Shown: positions 37,430 to 49,776, counted from the stretch's first letter. The stretch is DNA of 64,000 nucleotides from Macropodus opercularis (GCA_030770545.1 JAUCMP010000026.1:1344501-1408500); one strand, 5' to 3'. Numbers and translations: made by a program. Notes: a model not told the origin generated them from the letters alone.

Positions 37430-40400
37430 TCAGGCCTGTAGTTTGTTTAACACAGGACTCGTCTTGGTTTTGTTCCTGAAGCTGAGATGCTCTTTTGGAC
37501 GTTGCTTCACCTTCACGGCTTCTTTCTGTAGGTGGGTTTTCTTCTGCGCTCCTTTCCTCGGAGGGAGCTTCCTCTTCGTGATCCCCGTCTTGTCCTTCTG
37601 GCTGTTGGAGGTTTTCAGAGCGTTGCCATCGCTTTGATCTGTCTTTGCTTTTCTTTTGTCTTCGCTCTTGACGGGCTTCGTCACAGTCGTCTTCCTGGGC
37701 TGTGTGAGGGGCTTGTGCTTCACGCTGTTCTTCTTCATGTCTGTGTTCGTTTCCTGCTTGTTTAACACCTTGTTTTTCCCCCATGGCTTCACAGGTTTGT
37801 CCTTCCTTGTTTTGTTGACGGATTCCCATCTGGGCTTCACAGCGGCCGGCGTCGACTCGCTGGCTGCAGTGGGTCGGGTCCGGCTGCTCGCCACCAGCGG
37901 TTTGGGGGTTAATTTGATCTTTTTTGGTGGTGGTCTTGTAGGTTTGGCATCCGTGTCCAGCACAGTCACTGAAATGGCACAGACGTCAGTAAGCACCCAT
38001 TTTCACCGTTTTACTCGCAGCCACATATGTTGAATTTTACGAAGCTGGATGAAAGTCTGGCTCAGAAAACTGGGTCTGAATGTTTGAAATGCTTTCCTCT
38101 TTTGTCTCTAATTTAAATATGTGTGATCTAAAAGAGGAGCCTGCTTTTTATAGCGGTATATGAGGCCAGTGCGATAGAATCTGGCTGCATATAGACACAA
38201 AACTGGAAAAAGCAGGTTCTGCTCCAGCCAAACTAGCGAATGTCCCCCTTCGTACGAGTCGGACCAACATCCAGTGTATATTTAGATCTAGTTTCACTTT
38301 TAAATCCTAACCAATCGCAGCTGCATCGCAGGTTCGTGTTCAGCTGGTGCGGCTTCGCTTTGAAGGAAGCTAAAGGTGTTAAAAAGGCAAAGTTGTCACG
38401 ACATGACTTACATTCCCTCGGCACAAATGGAATCTTTTTCCCCCTCACTTTGACAGGCAGGGGCTTCTTCTTACACTTGCCTGGTGGAGCTCTCCTGCAA
38501 GTGAAATAGTGAAATAAAACGGTAACCTTTCTCTACGTTTATCACATTATTTGCCTCTTGAGTCTGTTTAGAATAAAAAGGTACAATTTTTTTGTTGGAT
38601 TTTCAAGAATACAAAAGCTGGACATCAGTTGTTGCTACCGATGCTAAAGTTCTAGCAGTTTTTCTGTGTCTCGTGCTCTATGTGCATATTTTATGTAAAT
38701 TCAGTCCTTCATAATTAATAATTACACTGTAGCAGCATCTTAACTTTAGCTTTATCTAAATAAGTGAAACCAAACTCCAGCTCTTTTATGCTGCTTTTGT
38801 GCTTAAACCTCTTGTGGTAATATATCATGATGGAAAAGCACAGTTGTGCTCAGTTGTGAATTACTCCTCAAGCTGTGAATGACGAAGGGAAGCTGCGTCT
38901 GATCTTCACCTGGACGGGTCCATGAACTTGAAGACCGTCCCAAAGGGAGACAAGGCGCTGGGGTAGGAAGTGGCCAGGAAATACAGCTCCCCTGGAGAAA
39001 GAAGGAGCCTGTGGTCACCGAGGCGTCGAGGTCCGGTTCACTGCTAACAGCGCGGGAGACTGAACACGTTACCTGCTTCATCTTCAGCAAAGGAGATGAT
39101 GAACTTGTGGTGGTGGTTGATGAGTCCAGGGAAGGAGCAGGTCTTGGCGTCGCCCATACACACATTCCTCTCCCTCCAGGCTCCCGTGGCCTCGTCTTCC
39201 TCTAAGGCCAGGATCCGGCTGCAACATCGACAGGAATCGGTTCATCCTTTAACTTATTGCTGCCAGACACACACCGGTGAAGCGTGACGTCGCTCTCTCC
39301 TTATGCCACAGCCAGCTCGGCGCTCATATGGAACCAGGGAAGCGTCTACATCCCCTTTGTTTTTCTACTTACAGCAGCTGAGGCGTGAAACGGACAATTT
39401 GCGGTTTTACAGGGACTTATGTGCCAGACTTGGCAGAAACATAGTGGTAAACAGTAAAGTGTTGTCTCCGGTTCACGCGTTAATCAGCTTTACATTGTGT
39501 CTGTATTTAATGCTCGCAGGCTGCTGAGCCGTCAGCAGGTGCAATCTCCGCATTTAACTTCCAAAATCCACCAGGGATGATCAGAAGCGAGTTCAAACTA
39601 ACCAGCTCAGCTTTTCCCTCCCTGCTGGAAATCGGACAGAATCAGGATTTTAGTTAACCCAACAGGTTGGAGACAGTTGGAGTGAACTATTTGGCTCAGA
39701 TCAACGTACCCACTCATAAAGTCTCCAAAGACGTACAGGCCGTTCAGATTGGGTGATTCACATCCTCTGTACACATATCCCCCCGTCACAGACTTCCCAA
39801 CATGATGGCTGTATGCAAATATAGGGAGGATGTCATCTGTCGTGGCAGAGAAATAAGCACAAATCTGAAGCGTTGGAAAGAGGTTAAAACATGGCAAAAA
39901 CGAAAAGTGCTAATGTGTCGGTGGCAGCTGGTGATTTCTATCAGACTTTCGGACTTTGACTCACTCAAGGAGGAGTTCTGGCACAGCTTCAGATCGTAGC
40001 ACTCGAAGCCCTCCTTGGCCCTCCAGCCATAGTTTCCTCCCTTCACTATGATGTCGATCTCCTCGTAGCGGTTCTGGCCAACGTCTCCGCAGAAGATCCG
40101 GCCTCTGCCACGGCGGCTGACCGGGTCTCCGCGGTCCACTGAGCATCGCCACATGTTCCGGACTCCGTAGGCAAACACCTCTGGCCGAGCGTCGGGCTGA
40201 GCGATGAACGGGTTGTCGGGGGGGATCGCGTAGCGGCCCTCGTCGGACGCACCTCCATCCACGTCAATCCGCAGAGCTTTTCCCAGCAAAGCGGTCCTGG
40301 GGCGGCAAAGAGGTCAGAGGTGTTGTGTGTTTAAATTCGCTTTGGTCTAGGCCACTGGGACAGCTGAGCTTTGGGGGAACCTACTTACTTGTTTTGTGCG

Positions 40401-42570
40401 TTGCCGTACTTCCCAAACGGATCCCCGGCCTTCCCACCGTCTCCAGTGAAGATATACAAATATCCATCAAGGCCGAACAGCAGCTGGCCTCCGTTGTGGT
40501 TTGCAGCTGGCTCATCAATCTCTAAAATGACTCTGAAGGTGAGAAGAAGCAGCACAATCCCTTCACGCTACCGGTTATGTTCTTGTTTCCAAGCATAAAC
40601 ACGTTTGCCCCTGGGCCGTGTTGTCATCCGTTTTATCCTCTCATCGCTCTGCTTTGGTGTCAGGGTATCATTCATTATGTAATTTAACATAGTTTCTCTT
40701 AAGGGAGCAGACCTGGGGCTGTACAGTATCTCCCCCAAAGCCTCCAGCCATTACTGAATGCTGATAGGCCCAGTGTTTATCCAGGTTTTGAGAGCTGCCT
40801 CTGCTACACGATACCTGGAATGTTTCAGGGTTTCCCATTTGTCTTTCGAGGCCGTGTAATTCTTAATTAACACCCAACTGAAGCCCACTGACAACTGTCT
40901 TAATTTTGCCCAAAGAGCCTGAGTGACCCTGAGGTCATTGACATTATTTAGTTCAAAACGTGTTAATGCAAGCTCTGGTGTAATTGCAGCCCAGGGGAGT
41001 GCATGACAGTTGGGTCCTATATATCTGTCAGAGCCGAGCTGTAAGCGCAGACTCGTTTGTATATCGTCAGATGGGCTCTGAGGGGAGAGGGAAGCACCAT
41101 ACCTCTCCGAGTACGGATCAGCCATGTTCATATCGTGTTCAGACACCTTCATCTCACTGATTCTGATCTTGTCCAGCTGACCGTCGACCTGGATGGAGTA
41201 GTAGACAAAGAAGCGCCCGTTGTCCCGGTACCTGGGGTGGAAGGCCATGCCCAAGAATCCCCTCTCGTCCCCCAGCCACGGCGTGGTCAGCACCTCCCCA
41301 CTCATGTCCAGGAAGGGCTGCTCCAGCCGGGTGCCGTCAGGCAGGTAAACCCACACGAAGCCCACCTGCTCTGCGATGAACATCCGGTGGGTGTCATCAC
41401 CGCTGTGCAGCATCAGCACAGGGTTCCTCAGACTATTGGCAACCTCTGCCAGGCACAGCTGGAGACAGCCTCTGGGGTCTTCCACCACCTGGCCCAGGTT
41501 GCTGTTGAGGTCATCGCTCCTCAGAACGTCTGGGTAGCAGTAGTCACGGTCCGACAGTTCCACCAGGCTGCAGAACGTAGACGCGTCCCGCTCAGCTGTG
41601 TCCCGCAGCAGCTGGTTCTCAGTCAAATACTTCACAACATGGCGGCACCTGCCATGAAACTCTGAGCAGTAGCCAAAGCAAAGGCCCGGTAGCTCCCTGA
41701 CCGGCGTGTAGGGGTCCTCCGCATCGAACAGGTGCGCGGCATACGGAGAGCACTCCTGATGGGACAAACGACACGTTTACCGAGGCATCTGACGACCCGG
41801 CCTTGAACAAAGCAGGTTCCTGGACCTACCTGAGCGTGGCTTTAGATAAATGAAGCCCGAAGGTGCTTCACACCAGTAAGAAGTTCAGGAATGTTTTCTA
41901 CAGTAACGCTGGAGGGGAACTAAACCCAATTCACACGTAGTTTACAATAATTCACTTCTATCAACATATGTTACCATCTGTAATGTGTCCTCACCTGGAC
42001 TGAATTAAATTAATTAGTATGCTGTAAATCTTTATGTCTGTTAGGACACATGTTTATCTGACACAGGCTGAATTAATATTCATTACAGTTAATGCAGAAT
42101 GTGGCGTCACTGCTCCTTAGTTTTTTTTTGGTGCACTGTCCCTTTGTGATTCCAGTAAATGAATGTCCATCACAGTAACACACTGACCTTAGAAGAGAAC
42201 AAGCACGTACCTGGCACATGACTTCCTTCAGCATGTCAGCACACAGGTCCACACCCGCTACTTCCAACTGGTCAATAATGTCCCAGTATCTCTCCGCTAT
42301 CGTGTTGTCCGCCTTCTGGTCACAGCAGCCGAACTCTTCGTACTGCGCGCAGAACTCCAGGTGCCACACAGGCTTGAAAGGTGGCTTGAAATCCAGACAC
42401 TGAGGATGAGCTGAGCTTTGCTGGACCCGAACGAGGAAGTTCACGGACATGATCAAAATAAACCCACGAAACCTCAGGGTCTTTGGGGATGTGCTCGGAC
42501 CTGCAGCCGCGCGTAAATGTGCGCAGCTGAGACTGCTTGGATGGAGCGCAGCGCCTCGGATACTTGTCAT
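37430..42570 (-). CDS. hhipl2: HHIP-like protein 2 (secreted, beta-propeller)
   Basis: Nine minus-strand exons: 42570-42211, 41755-41103, 40532-40389, 40296-39965, 39836-39710, 39218-39073, 38991-38910, 38494-38412, 37968-37430. Phases are consistent and give 821 residues. The Met at 42570 is preferred because the hydrophobic core GFILIMSVNFLV then lies inside the signal region; the Met at 42450 would cut it away. Next comes the Cys-rich HHIP N-terminal/folate-receptor-like domain (CLDFKPPFKP, CCDQKADNTIAERYWDI). The glucose/sorbosone-dehydrogenase-type propeller follows (DERGFLGMAFHP, NHNGGQLLFGLDGYLYIFTG, GRGRIFCGDVGQNRYEEID, KSVTGGYVYRGCESPNLNG). The last exon is a long Lys/Arg/Thr-rich tail with no SRCR domain, which favours HHIPL2 over HHIPL1. 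Its molecular role is poorly known; HHIP itself binds hedgehog ligands. Confidence 0.9.
40533..41102 (-). other. hhipl2: hhipl2 intron 2 with an open read-through frame
   Basis: The exon 2 frame stays open for a further ~117 codons into this intron, to a stop at about 40751. The intronic peptide contains SDRYIGPNCHALPWAAITPE and WVLIKNYTASKDKWETLKH. I do not recognise it as a known domain. It may be a fragment of a mobile element or chance. The normal splice (AG|GTATGG to acceptor at 40533) restores the HHIPL2 match, so the intron call is firm. Confidence 0.75.
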
Positions 42571-44059
42571 TTTTACCGTGTTCCCCCGAAAGTTTTTTCT
42601 GCTCTTCTTTATATATGAACTACAGCGTGTGCGTGTGCTCGTGCACGCGTGCGTGGACGTGGACATGCGTGTTACATGTGCGTAAAAGAATGAAGTTGGG
42701 AGGAGAAAGACTGACGCGACCTCTTGCTGGTTCAGCCTCCCATTAAAATAATTAGTTACAGTTATAGATAACACAGAGTGGTGATAAATATTATGTGATT
42801 TATGTTTTATTGTCTCCTCTTAAACAGATTTTGAAGCACAGTTGCCAGATGAGCATACAGGCACAGTCTGCTTGCACGCAAACATATACAAAACAGGAGG
42901 CTGTGGAAAAGCGCCTGCAGGCAACATGCTGCACGGAGAACATCTTGGCAGGAGACGAGCTTCGTTCTACAGTATGAAGACTCACCTACTGTCCCAGCAT
43001 GTCAACGAGCACGAGGTGTCAGAGACGTCTGTGTCATCTTGGACGGATGCCAAGAAAAAAATAAGAATGAGAAAGGCCTGATTACTTCTACACAGTAGTA
43101 GACACGCAAAGACTCGTAGTACAGTGTTATGATTCCACTGTTGTGATTTTGCAAGAGGTGTTTAGTTGTAGGTTGATGTAAATTCAATCTTATTTTAATA
43201 ATTACATTTATTTACCTGAAAGATCACACTTTAGTTTTAATCTGCTGGTTGATTCAGTGAGAAATTAATGCATGTGGATAAACTGTCCTTGTTACCTGGA
43301 TGTGTAGAACGTTACTGCTCCTTATTTCGGAGGCAACGTGAATTAAAATAACGGAGGTCACATAGTAGGTTTACTCCGTTCTCTGCGATCAGAAGACATG
43401 AAAAATACTCCTCATCATAAGGCTTTTAGGGCGTTTGTTCTAAGGCCAGAGACGAGCGATGCTGCTTTTGTCCAGCAGGTGGCAGCAACCGAACCACGGA
43501 CGCTCCTGAAGGTGAACGAGGAAGCGGAACTACGTCATTTCTTTTTATTCAGCGTTTGTTTTGGTGAAGAAGAAAAACGTTTCAAGCTAGCTAAGATTAA
43601 AGCTGTTGATTTCCGCCTCGGCTTTTCATCTTAAGATAATTATTACGAAAAGGATACTGTTATGGTCAATTAAAAGGTAAAATGCCAAGAAATTAGCTAA
43701 TACATAATTATAACAAAGCACTGGGCGCCAGAAGTCGTGTGTTTTGCCTTTATTTGCACTTAAAGGCAGTCATATGTTTACAAGATTTATTGTTGCGTTT
43801 ATTTTGAAAGCTACACCCGGCTTATTCCGGTAGCACTTTAGCTAATCCTGCAGGGTTTGACGCGCGGCGTTAAGGCGCTGCCAAGTCGGCAACAAAATAC
43901 CCGCTGAGCGTCGCACATGCGGCCGAAACCTGCCGCCACTGCACCGTAGAAGGCGGCTCCACGCACGGGTTCATGCTCGCTAGGTGACCGGAGTTGTTCT
44001 GCTTTCCGCGATCTCGAGCCGAGACGCTGCGACCCGAGACGCCAACGGACGCCGCCACA
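42571..44059. other. hhipl2-dcaf10 divergent intergenic region
   Basis: The two start codons are 1.5 kb apart and point away from each other. The region holds a candidate CTCF site at 43472 and, just after it, an ETS-like GAGGAAGCGGAA near 43520 next to TACGTCA near 43530. CpG-rich sequence runs up to the dcaf10 ATG. I see no coding exon. Confidence 0.55.
43472..43486 (+). promoter_or_regulatory. Candidate CTCF site upstream of dcaf10
   Basis: CCAGCAGGTGGCAGC matches the CTCF core closely on the plus strand. This is motif evidence only. Confidence 0.4.
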
Positions 44060-46634
44060 ATGAGCTCGGAGCGCCAGAGCGGCTGCGAGGACGCGGACGA
44101 GTCGCGGGACAGGCCCAGCAGCGGCGGCGGTGCCCCCGACAAAGACCCCGACGTCGACCGCTCGGACGGGGAAGATGACGTGGGGCGGCAGCCGGCCAGC
44201 GGCGCGGAGGACCGAGCGGCCGCCGCGCCTCAGACAGGCAGCGCCGGGGGCTCCGGTTCCGACAGCGTCCGGGGGAACAGCCTGTTCAACTGGCTGCAGA
44301 GCAGGACGATAAGACGCGGGGTGTTTGTGGATCCAGCCCGGGACAACTTCAGGACAATGACCAGTCTGTACTGCTCCATGAATCCGGCTGTGGAGTCCGT
44401 GAACCTGAGCAGCCAGACCCACGGAGCGGTCTTCAACCTGGAGTACTCCCCGGACGGGTAAGGCAGAGTGGGTCCCAGTGGGTCCGTGTTCCTGGAAAGG
44501 AGCCAAGGTGTGATGGGGTTTGTGTTAGTTGCCTGGAAAGTGCTTGAATTCCACCATCGCATCTCAGGTCTAGAATCGCTTCACCTCCAGAATAAACTGT
44601 TGAAGCTGATTCGACAGACCGTTTAGCTGCAAATGGACACATGCACAACAAACACAGCTCAGTGAATTTGCCAAACAAACCCCAGAGAATCTCGCTAACA
44701 GCAGCATCAGTGAGCAGCCAGACACGCAGAAGCAGGAGTTAAGTCCCGCAGCCAAACCAGGTCAAGCTGTGTCCAGTCTGGGTCAAACGCTTATGTGACA
44801 GCAGGACAAACACATGTTCTCTCACTGCGGTGTCAACATCTAACGCGCACGAGTGCAGCGCAAAACGCAGTTTACTCACACAGGACTAAATATTCATTCA
44901 CGTCATCAGAAAGTACCTTTTACTGCGTCAGACCCTTTGTGTTGTTGACCAGAACTACTTGTTTTGCTGTGCTGAAGGTGAAAACGTGGCGTTTCCACCT
45001 CTTGTTTGATGTATTGTGTTTCTTCTTTGCTTAGGTCTGTACTGACTGTGGCCTGTGAGCAGACTGAAGTCCTGCTCTTTGATCCCGTCTCTTCCAGACA
45101 CATCAAAACTCTAACCGAGGCCCACGAGGACTGTGTGAACAACATAAGGTTTGTTTTTCTGATCCTGATGACGTGCTGCCGCTGATGCATGTCTGCAGGG
45201 TCTTGAACTGACCCCTCGCTGTCTGTGCCCTGCAGATTTCTGGACAATCGTTTGTTTGCCACTTGCTCCGACGACACCACAATTGCATTGTGGGATCTCC
45301 GTAAGCTCAACTCGAAGGTTTGCTCGCTGCACGGCCACGCCAGTTGGGTGAAGAACATCGAGTACGACACCAACACGCGTCTCCTCGTCACGTCCGGCTT
45401 CGATGGCAACGTCATCACATGGGACACTAACAGGTGTTGAAAACGGGGAAAGAAAATCCACTTTTCTCTTTAGTAAATGGCTTTTCATCAGTCATGGGAC
45501 GCTTCAGCTGCTGAACTCTGTGTCTTTCTCTGCAGGTTTACAGAGGACGGCTGCCCGCACAAAAAGTTCTTCCACACTCGCTACCTGATGAGGATGCGTC
45601 TGACGCCCGATTGTTCCAAGATGCTCATCTCCACTTCCTCCGGGTACCTGCTCATCCTCCACGACCTGGACCTCACCCAGAGTCTCGAGGTGGGCAGCTA
45701 CCGCATGCTGCGAGCCCGACGGACTCCGCTCACCTCAGGTCCGATCACATGCTTTGGTTCTGTTGCCTTGTTGTTGAACGTGTGTGCAGTTAAAGAAAAT
45801 GACCTTTCACCCTGACGTGATGCTGCAGATGGAGGCACATCAGCGTCCAGGTTGGCTGGAACTCCTCGACAGGGGAATGACTCCAGCAAGATCCACCCCC
45901 ACAGAGAAGGTCAGGGACGCTCACAGATGCCTGCAGAGGCTCTGGGCTATAAAGGTAACTGTTGTCTTTTCTCACAGGCCTTTCTCCCAGGAACAGTCTG
46001 GAGGTTTTGACCCCAGAGATCCCAGGAGAGAGGGACAGAGGGAACTGCATCACGTCCCTTCAGCTCCATCCTAAAGGCTGGGCCACACTCATCCGATGCT
46101 CCAGCAACATGGACGACCAAGAGGTGAGCGACGCGTAACTGCGGATATATTGTAAAACAAAAGGCTGTTTGCTTTCCTGGACCTGGATTAGTACTTGCAG
46201 AGTCTCCTGTGATGGTGACCACACCTGACCACTCTTCCATCCTTTGTCCTTTCTCCCTCTAGTGGACGTGTGTGTACGAGTTCCAGGAGGGAGCGCCCAC
46301 CCGCCCGCTCGTGTCCCCTCGCTGCTCCCTCCGCCTCACACACTACATTGAGGAGGCCAACGTGGGGCGGGGATACATCAAGGAGCTGTGCTTCAGCCCT
46401 GACGGACGGCTCATCTGCTCCCCCTACGGCTACGGCGTCCGCCTGCTGGCCTTTGACGAGCGTTGCGCCGAGCTGGCCGACTGCCTGCCGGTCCAAACCA
46501 GCTGCCTCAGGGAGATCCGCTCCATCTACTCGCACAGCGACGTGGTGCTCACCACCAAGTTCTCTCCGACACACTGCCAGCTGGCCTCGGGCTGCCTCAG
46601 CGGACGCGTGGCCCTCTACCAGCCCAAGTTTTAG
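44060..46634 (+). CDS. dcaf10: DDB1- and CUL4-associated factor 10 (WD-repeat protein)
   Basis: Seven exons: 44060-44457, 45035-45148, 45236-45433, 45536-45738, 45829-45909, 45978-46123, 46263-46634 (TAG). They give 503 residues (human DCAF10 559). The product is a substrate receptor for CUL4-DDB1 ubiquitin ligases. The ATG sits in a good context (GCCACAATGA). The N-terminal ~75 residues are acidic and Gly/Ser/Ala-rich (low complexity), then FNWLQSRTIRRGVFVDPARDNF leads into the WD repeats. The WDXR motif WDLR at residues 190-193 is the DDB1-contact signature. A Ser-rich loop near residue 260 corresponds to the long linker of human DCAF10, and the C-terminus LSGRVALYQPKF is the DCAF10 ending. 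Exon 5 has a second in-frame donor 45 bases downstream. It lies between hhipl2 (head to head) and cpxm1 (tail to tail). Confidence 0.93.
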
Positions 46635-47159
46635 CGTCACTCCTGGATCCCTGGTCCCTGTCAGAGTAATGCCCTGCAGACCTTGGTACAGAGGTTCTAA
46701 TGAGGTTCTAGGTTCTGCCACCAGAGCTATCGTAGTGGCAGATCACGTTCCAGTTTGTTCATTCAGTTCCACACGCTGCAGAGGTGTACCTCATAAAGTG
46801 GCCAGTCAGTGTATGCAGCTGAATGAATCAATAGACTTTTAGACTCTATTTCATTCTAACGTGAATGAATTTCATTGAATATATGCAGCTATTTGGAGGA
46901 ACTGTATGAAAACTGTCGGTGGACCAGGTGGGTGCGAGTACCTGCAGTCTTTGAACGATGCAGTCGTGTCTTTTGAGGCTATTTGTATAATGTTGTTTGT
47001 TTTCTTCCAAATGCTCTTAGACGGGCTGTAATTTAAAACTCCACCCATCTGACACCTAAGCAACTAAATTGACACATACTTCAGCACTTCTGGACCCAGG
47101 TCTGCAGCCGTGCTGTGTGAGGTGACAAACGTAGGACGCGGGTGGTCCTGGACGCAGAC

Positions 47160-47174
47160 GCGCCCTCTGCTGCT
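47160..47174 (-). promoter_or_regulatory. Candidate CTCF site downstream of dcaf10
   Basis: The minus strand reads AGCAGCAGAGGGCGC, a strong core match. Its orientation is opposite to the site at 43472, so the pair is convergent around dcaf10. Confidence 0.4.
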
Positions 47175-49163
47175 GCAGACTAGACTGAAGCTTCGAAGTC
47201 CACACTCCATTAAATCGAGCTCAGTCCAAAACTAACTGCAGGCGACTGGTGGGAAACCACCTGTTTTGAGACTCTGCACGTTCAGGTGCTGCCTTGGGAC
47301 AAAAACACTAAGAATACAGACAGATTTAATTCCTTTGGGTCTAACCAGGCAGTCGGCCGGGAGGCGACCGCGTCCGCCGCCTGTCCGTCTGCCGTCGTGT
47401 TGATGTGGCGGCGTCCTCTGGCGTTCGCGTCTCCTCAGCTGCTCTGCTTTGCTCATGCCTTCTTCTACAGGTGCTGCTTTTCTGCTCATACAATCGGACG
47501 TTTGACTCCCTCCTCCAAGGACCTCGTCATCAACGCCTTTCGTCTTCGCTCATCGAGGCATCTCACTTTCTTCCCTCTGTTTCTACCCCTGATCTTTAAT
47601 GCGTTGTGGTTATGTTTGTGTGATAACCTTGGCACTATTTGTAACACAGTGTTGACGTGTGATGGTTGAAGCTGCTTTAGGACGGACTAGACTGGGATCA
47701 CTCCTCATCTCCCTCAAGTCAGAAGCTCGGTTTTCCAGATTTCAGGGCGTTATCTGCAGCATGTTGGTCCACTTGGCTGGAATGAGAACGTTAGTTTAAC
47801 CCTTAGTCCTGCCTCTGTAGGTTTTTAAGTTTTACCCAGCCAGGACTACTGTCAGCGGTGGATTCGCAAACGTGCTGCAGATCTTCAGCCGTAGGGACTA
47901 AAATGATTCTAAACAAGCTACATGATTGCACTGCTGTGGCTCATTGGTGTTTTTTACAGCAGTGCAGCTCTGTTTCATCAGCGTTCTACTGTATTTGTTA
48001 GTAGGATCCGTTCATTGCTAATTTATCTTTTCGTGGGAAACGTGGACTCTCACTGTTTAACCTTAGCAGGGTGGCAGCAGCTTCGACCTGCTCTCTGACC
48101 TTGTACCTCTTCCTTTGGTTTTTAGTGTTTGACTATTTTCTCCTCATCCAGTTTCTCACTTTTACGATGTCAGTACAAGGCCCCACCAGGCTTTTGTTCC
48201 GCTTTTCCTCTGCTTGTTTGACTGTTTCTGTGTGTGTGCAGCCAGTTTAGCGCAGCCGCACGCGTTGGATCGCAGCAGTTCGCACCGACCGACTGCGCGA
48301 TAGATGATAATGTGCTGTTATGTAAACAAAAGAGACGTGAGTGTATATTACTATGCAGACCAGCCTTAATGGAGATTCTCCTTTATTTATGAAAGATCAG
48401 ATGCCAAAACAAGTTTTGCTCTTCTTTGTAGTGAACTGTGAGCTGAGGACTAAACCTGATCATCTGCTGTAATTTATGAACATTCTTTAAATTGGACAAA
48501 TTGCATTTTTAAAGGAACGTAGATGTGTTTTAGGACCAGCATTCTGCATGCGACTGTTGGTCGTCACATTGAACTGTGAACTGTTTAATGTGGCTGAGAC
48601 GTTGGTGACCTTTGACGTCTGAATGCAGATGTGAGTCGATGTTTCTCAACTTGCTTGTGTGTAATGAAGAAGATGCTTTTAACACTTTGTACCCATGTCG
48701 TTCAGTTTCACAGATTTGGGTTAATTTCAGTTACACTTTCAGTCAGTTTAGGGAATTTTGCCTCCAACAGATTAGCATCAAGAAATGTAGAATAATTTAG
48801 CATAATAATAAAATGATTAAATGTTTATTGCCTGAGCTCAGTGTGAAGGGATCACCTCTGCTTTCTATTCACTGCTGCTCTCATTTCATTTACATTCACA
48901 ACCTTTTCAGAGGAAGGGTATCAGAAGACCCCCTGTTCATTTTCATGAGTTTATTGTGTGTTGCGTTGGTCTCGGTCCTTGTTCTGGGTTTTTACCGGTA
49001 CCAGTGTGGGTTGATTGAATGTTCTGTGGTTCTGCTGTTCTCTGTTCTCCGTGGCTCTGAGCTGACATGAAACATGCTGAACTGCTCGTACTGCTGATTC
49101 CTACGTGGCTTGACAGCCAGTAATCCCAACGCTGATGCTAAGTGGCACCGACTGGAGCACTGA

Positions 49164-49169
49164 AATAAA
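49164..49169 (+). promoter_or_regulatory. dcaf10: Polyadenylation signal, dcaf10
   Basis: AATAAA in GAAATAAAAGG. A weaker alternative is AATAAA at 48807. Confidence 0.5.
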
Positions 49170-49240
49170 AGGTTGGCCTCTTCTGCGTCGCCCACTGTTC
49201 TGTTCTGTAGTTTTCGTTTTTGAGCACTGACAGTAAACGT

Positions 49241-49254
49241 CCACCAGATGGCTG
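49241..49254 (+). promoter_or_regulatory. Candidate CTCF-like site
   Basis: CCACCAGATGGCTG resembles the CCAC(C/T)AGATGGC variant of the CTCF core. This is motif evidence only. Confidence 0.3.
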
Positions 49255-49776
49255 AGCACACCAGCTACCAGGCCTGAGCTGGAAACCAGTGATTCCAGAT
49301 GATGGATTAATCATCGAAAGGTGGTTCCATGTAACCTGATTGTGGAGAAATCCCTGTAATGTGGTGATGCATAGTCACTAAAAGGGATCTTGTACTGGGA
49401 GAAGTGGTGGCGGTTTTCTACCTACTGGGCCTGAGACGCCTCCGCGTTGTTATCGTAGTGAGTGTTTGTATTACTTAAGCTAATCTTACATAGGTGGCAC
49501 AGCACCACCACCGTCTACTGACACTGCAGAGAAAATCCTGCGTTGCTTTGCAGTTTCGATTTAAATAACACACATGAACCGCGCAGATTTCAGATTTAAC
49601 AAAGGTTCAGTGTTACAAAATGAAACATGTCACATATCAGACCAGCTGACACTGAAACTCAAGTCAGTCCTCAACTTAACCCATCACAGCTTAAATGGAA
49701 AAGTGACCCTTTAACCTCTGGGCCTGATCTTTAGCCCATGATCCAGATGGATGACGGTTCGTCGTCATCTCTCCTC

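Larger units (their letters stand above)
46635..49776. other. dcaf10 3'UTR and tail-to-tail gap to cpxm1
   Basis: This 3.1-kb stretch has no recognisable exon. AATAAA signals on the plus strand at 48807-48812 and 49164-49169 suggest a dcaf10 3'UTR of about 2.2-2.5 kb; human DCAF10 also has a long one. Two candidate CTCF sites lie at 47160 and 49241. I found no clear minus-strand poly(A) signal for cpxm1 within 500 bases of its stop. Confidence 0.55.

Noticed and set aside
37374..37829. Alternative minus-strand frame rich in Glu/Gln/Arg
   Set aside because: Shadow frame of the Lys-rich hhipl2 last exon.
42451..42774. Longer hhipl2 N-terminus from a Met near 42774
   Set aside because: It would place more than 100 residues before the signal core; the Met at 42570 has a good context and fits family length better.
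47286..47669. 127-codon open frame in the dcaf10 3' region
   Set aside because: No homology features; it lies in the inferred 3'UTR before the poly(A) signals.
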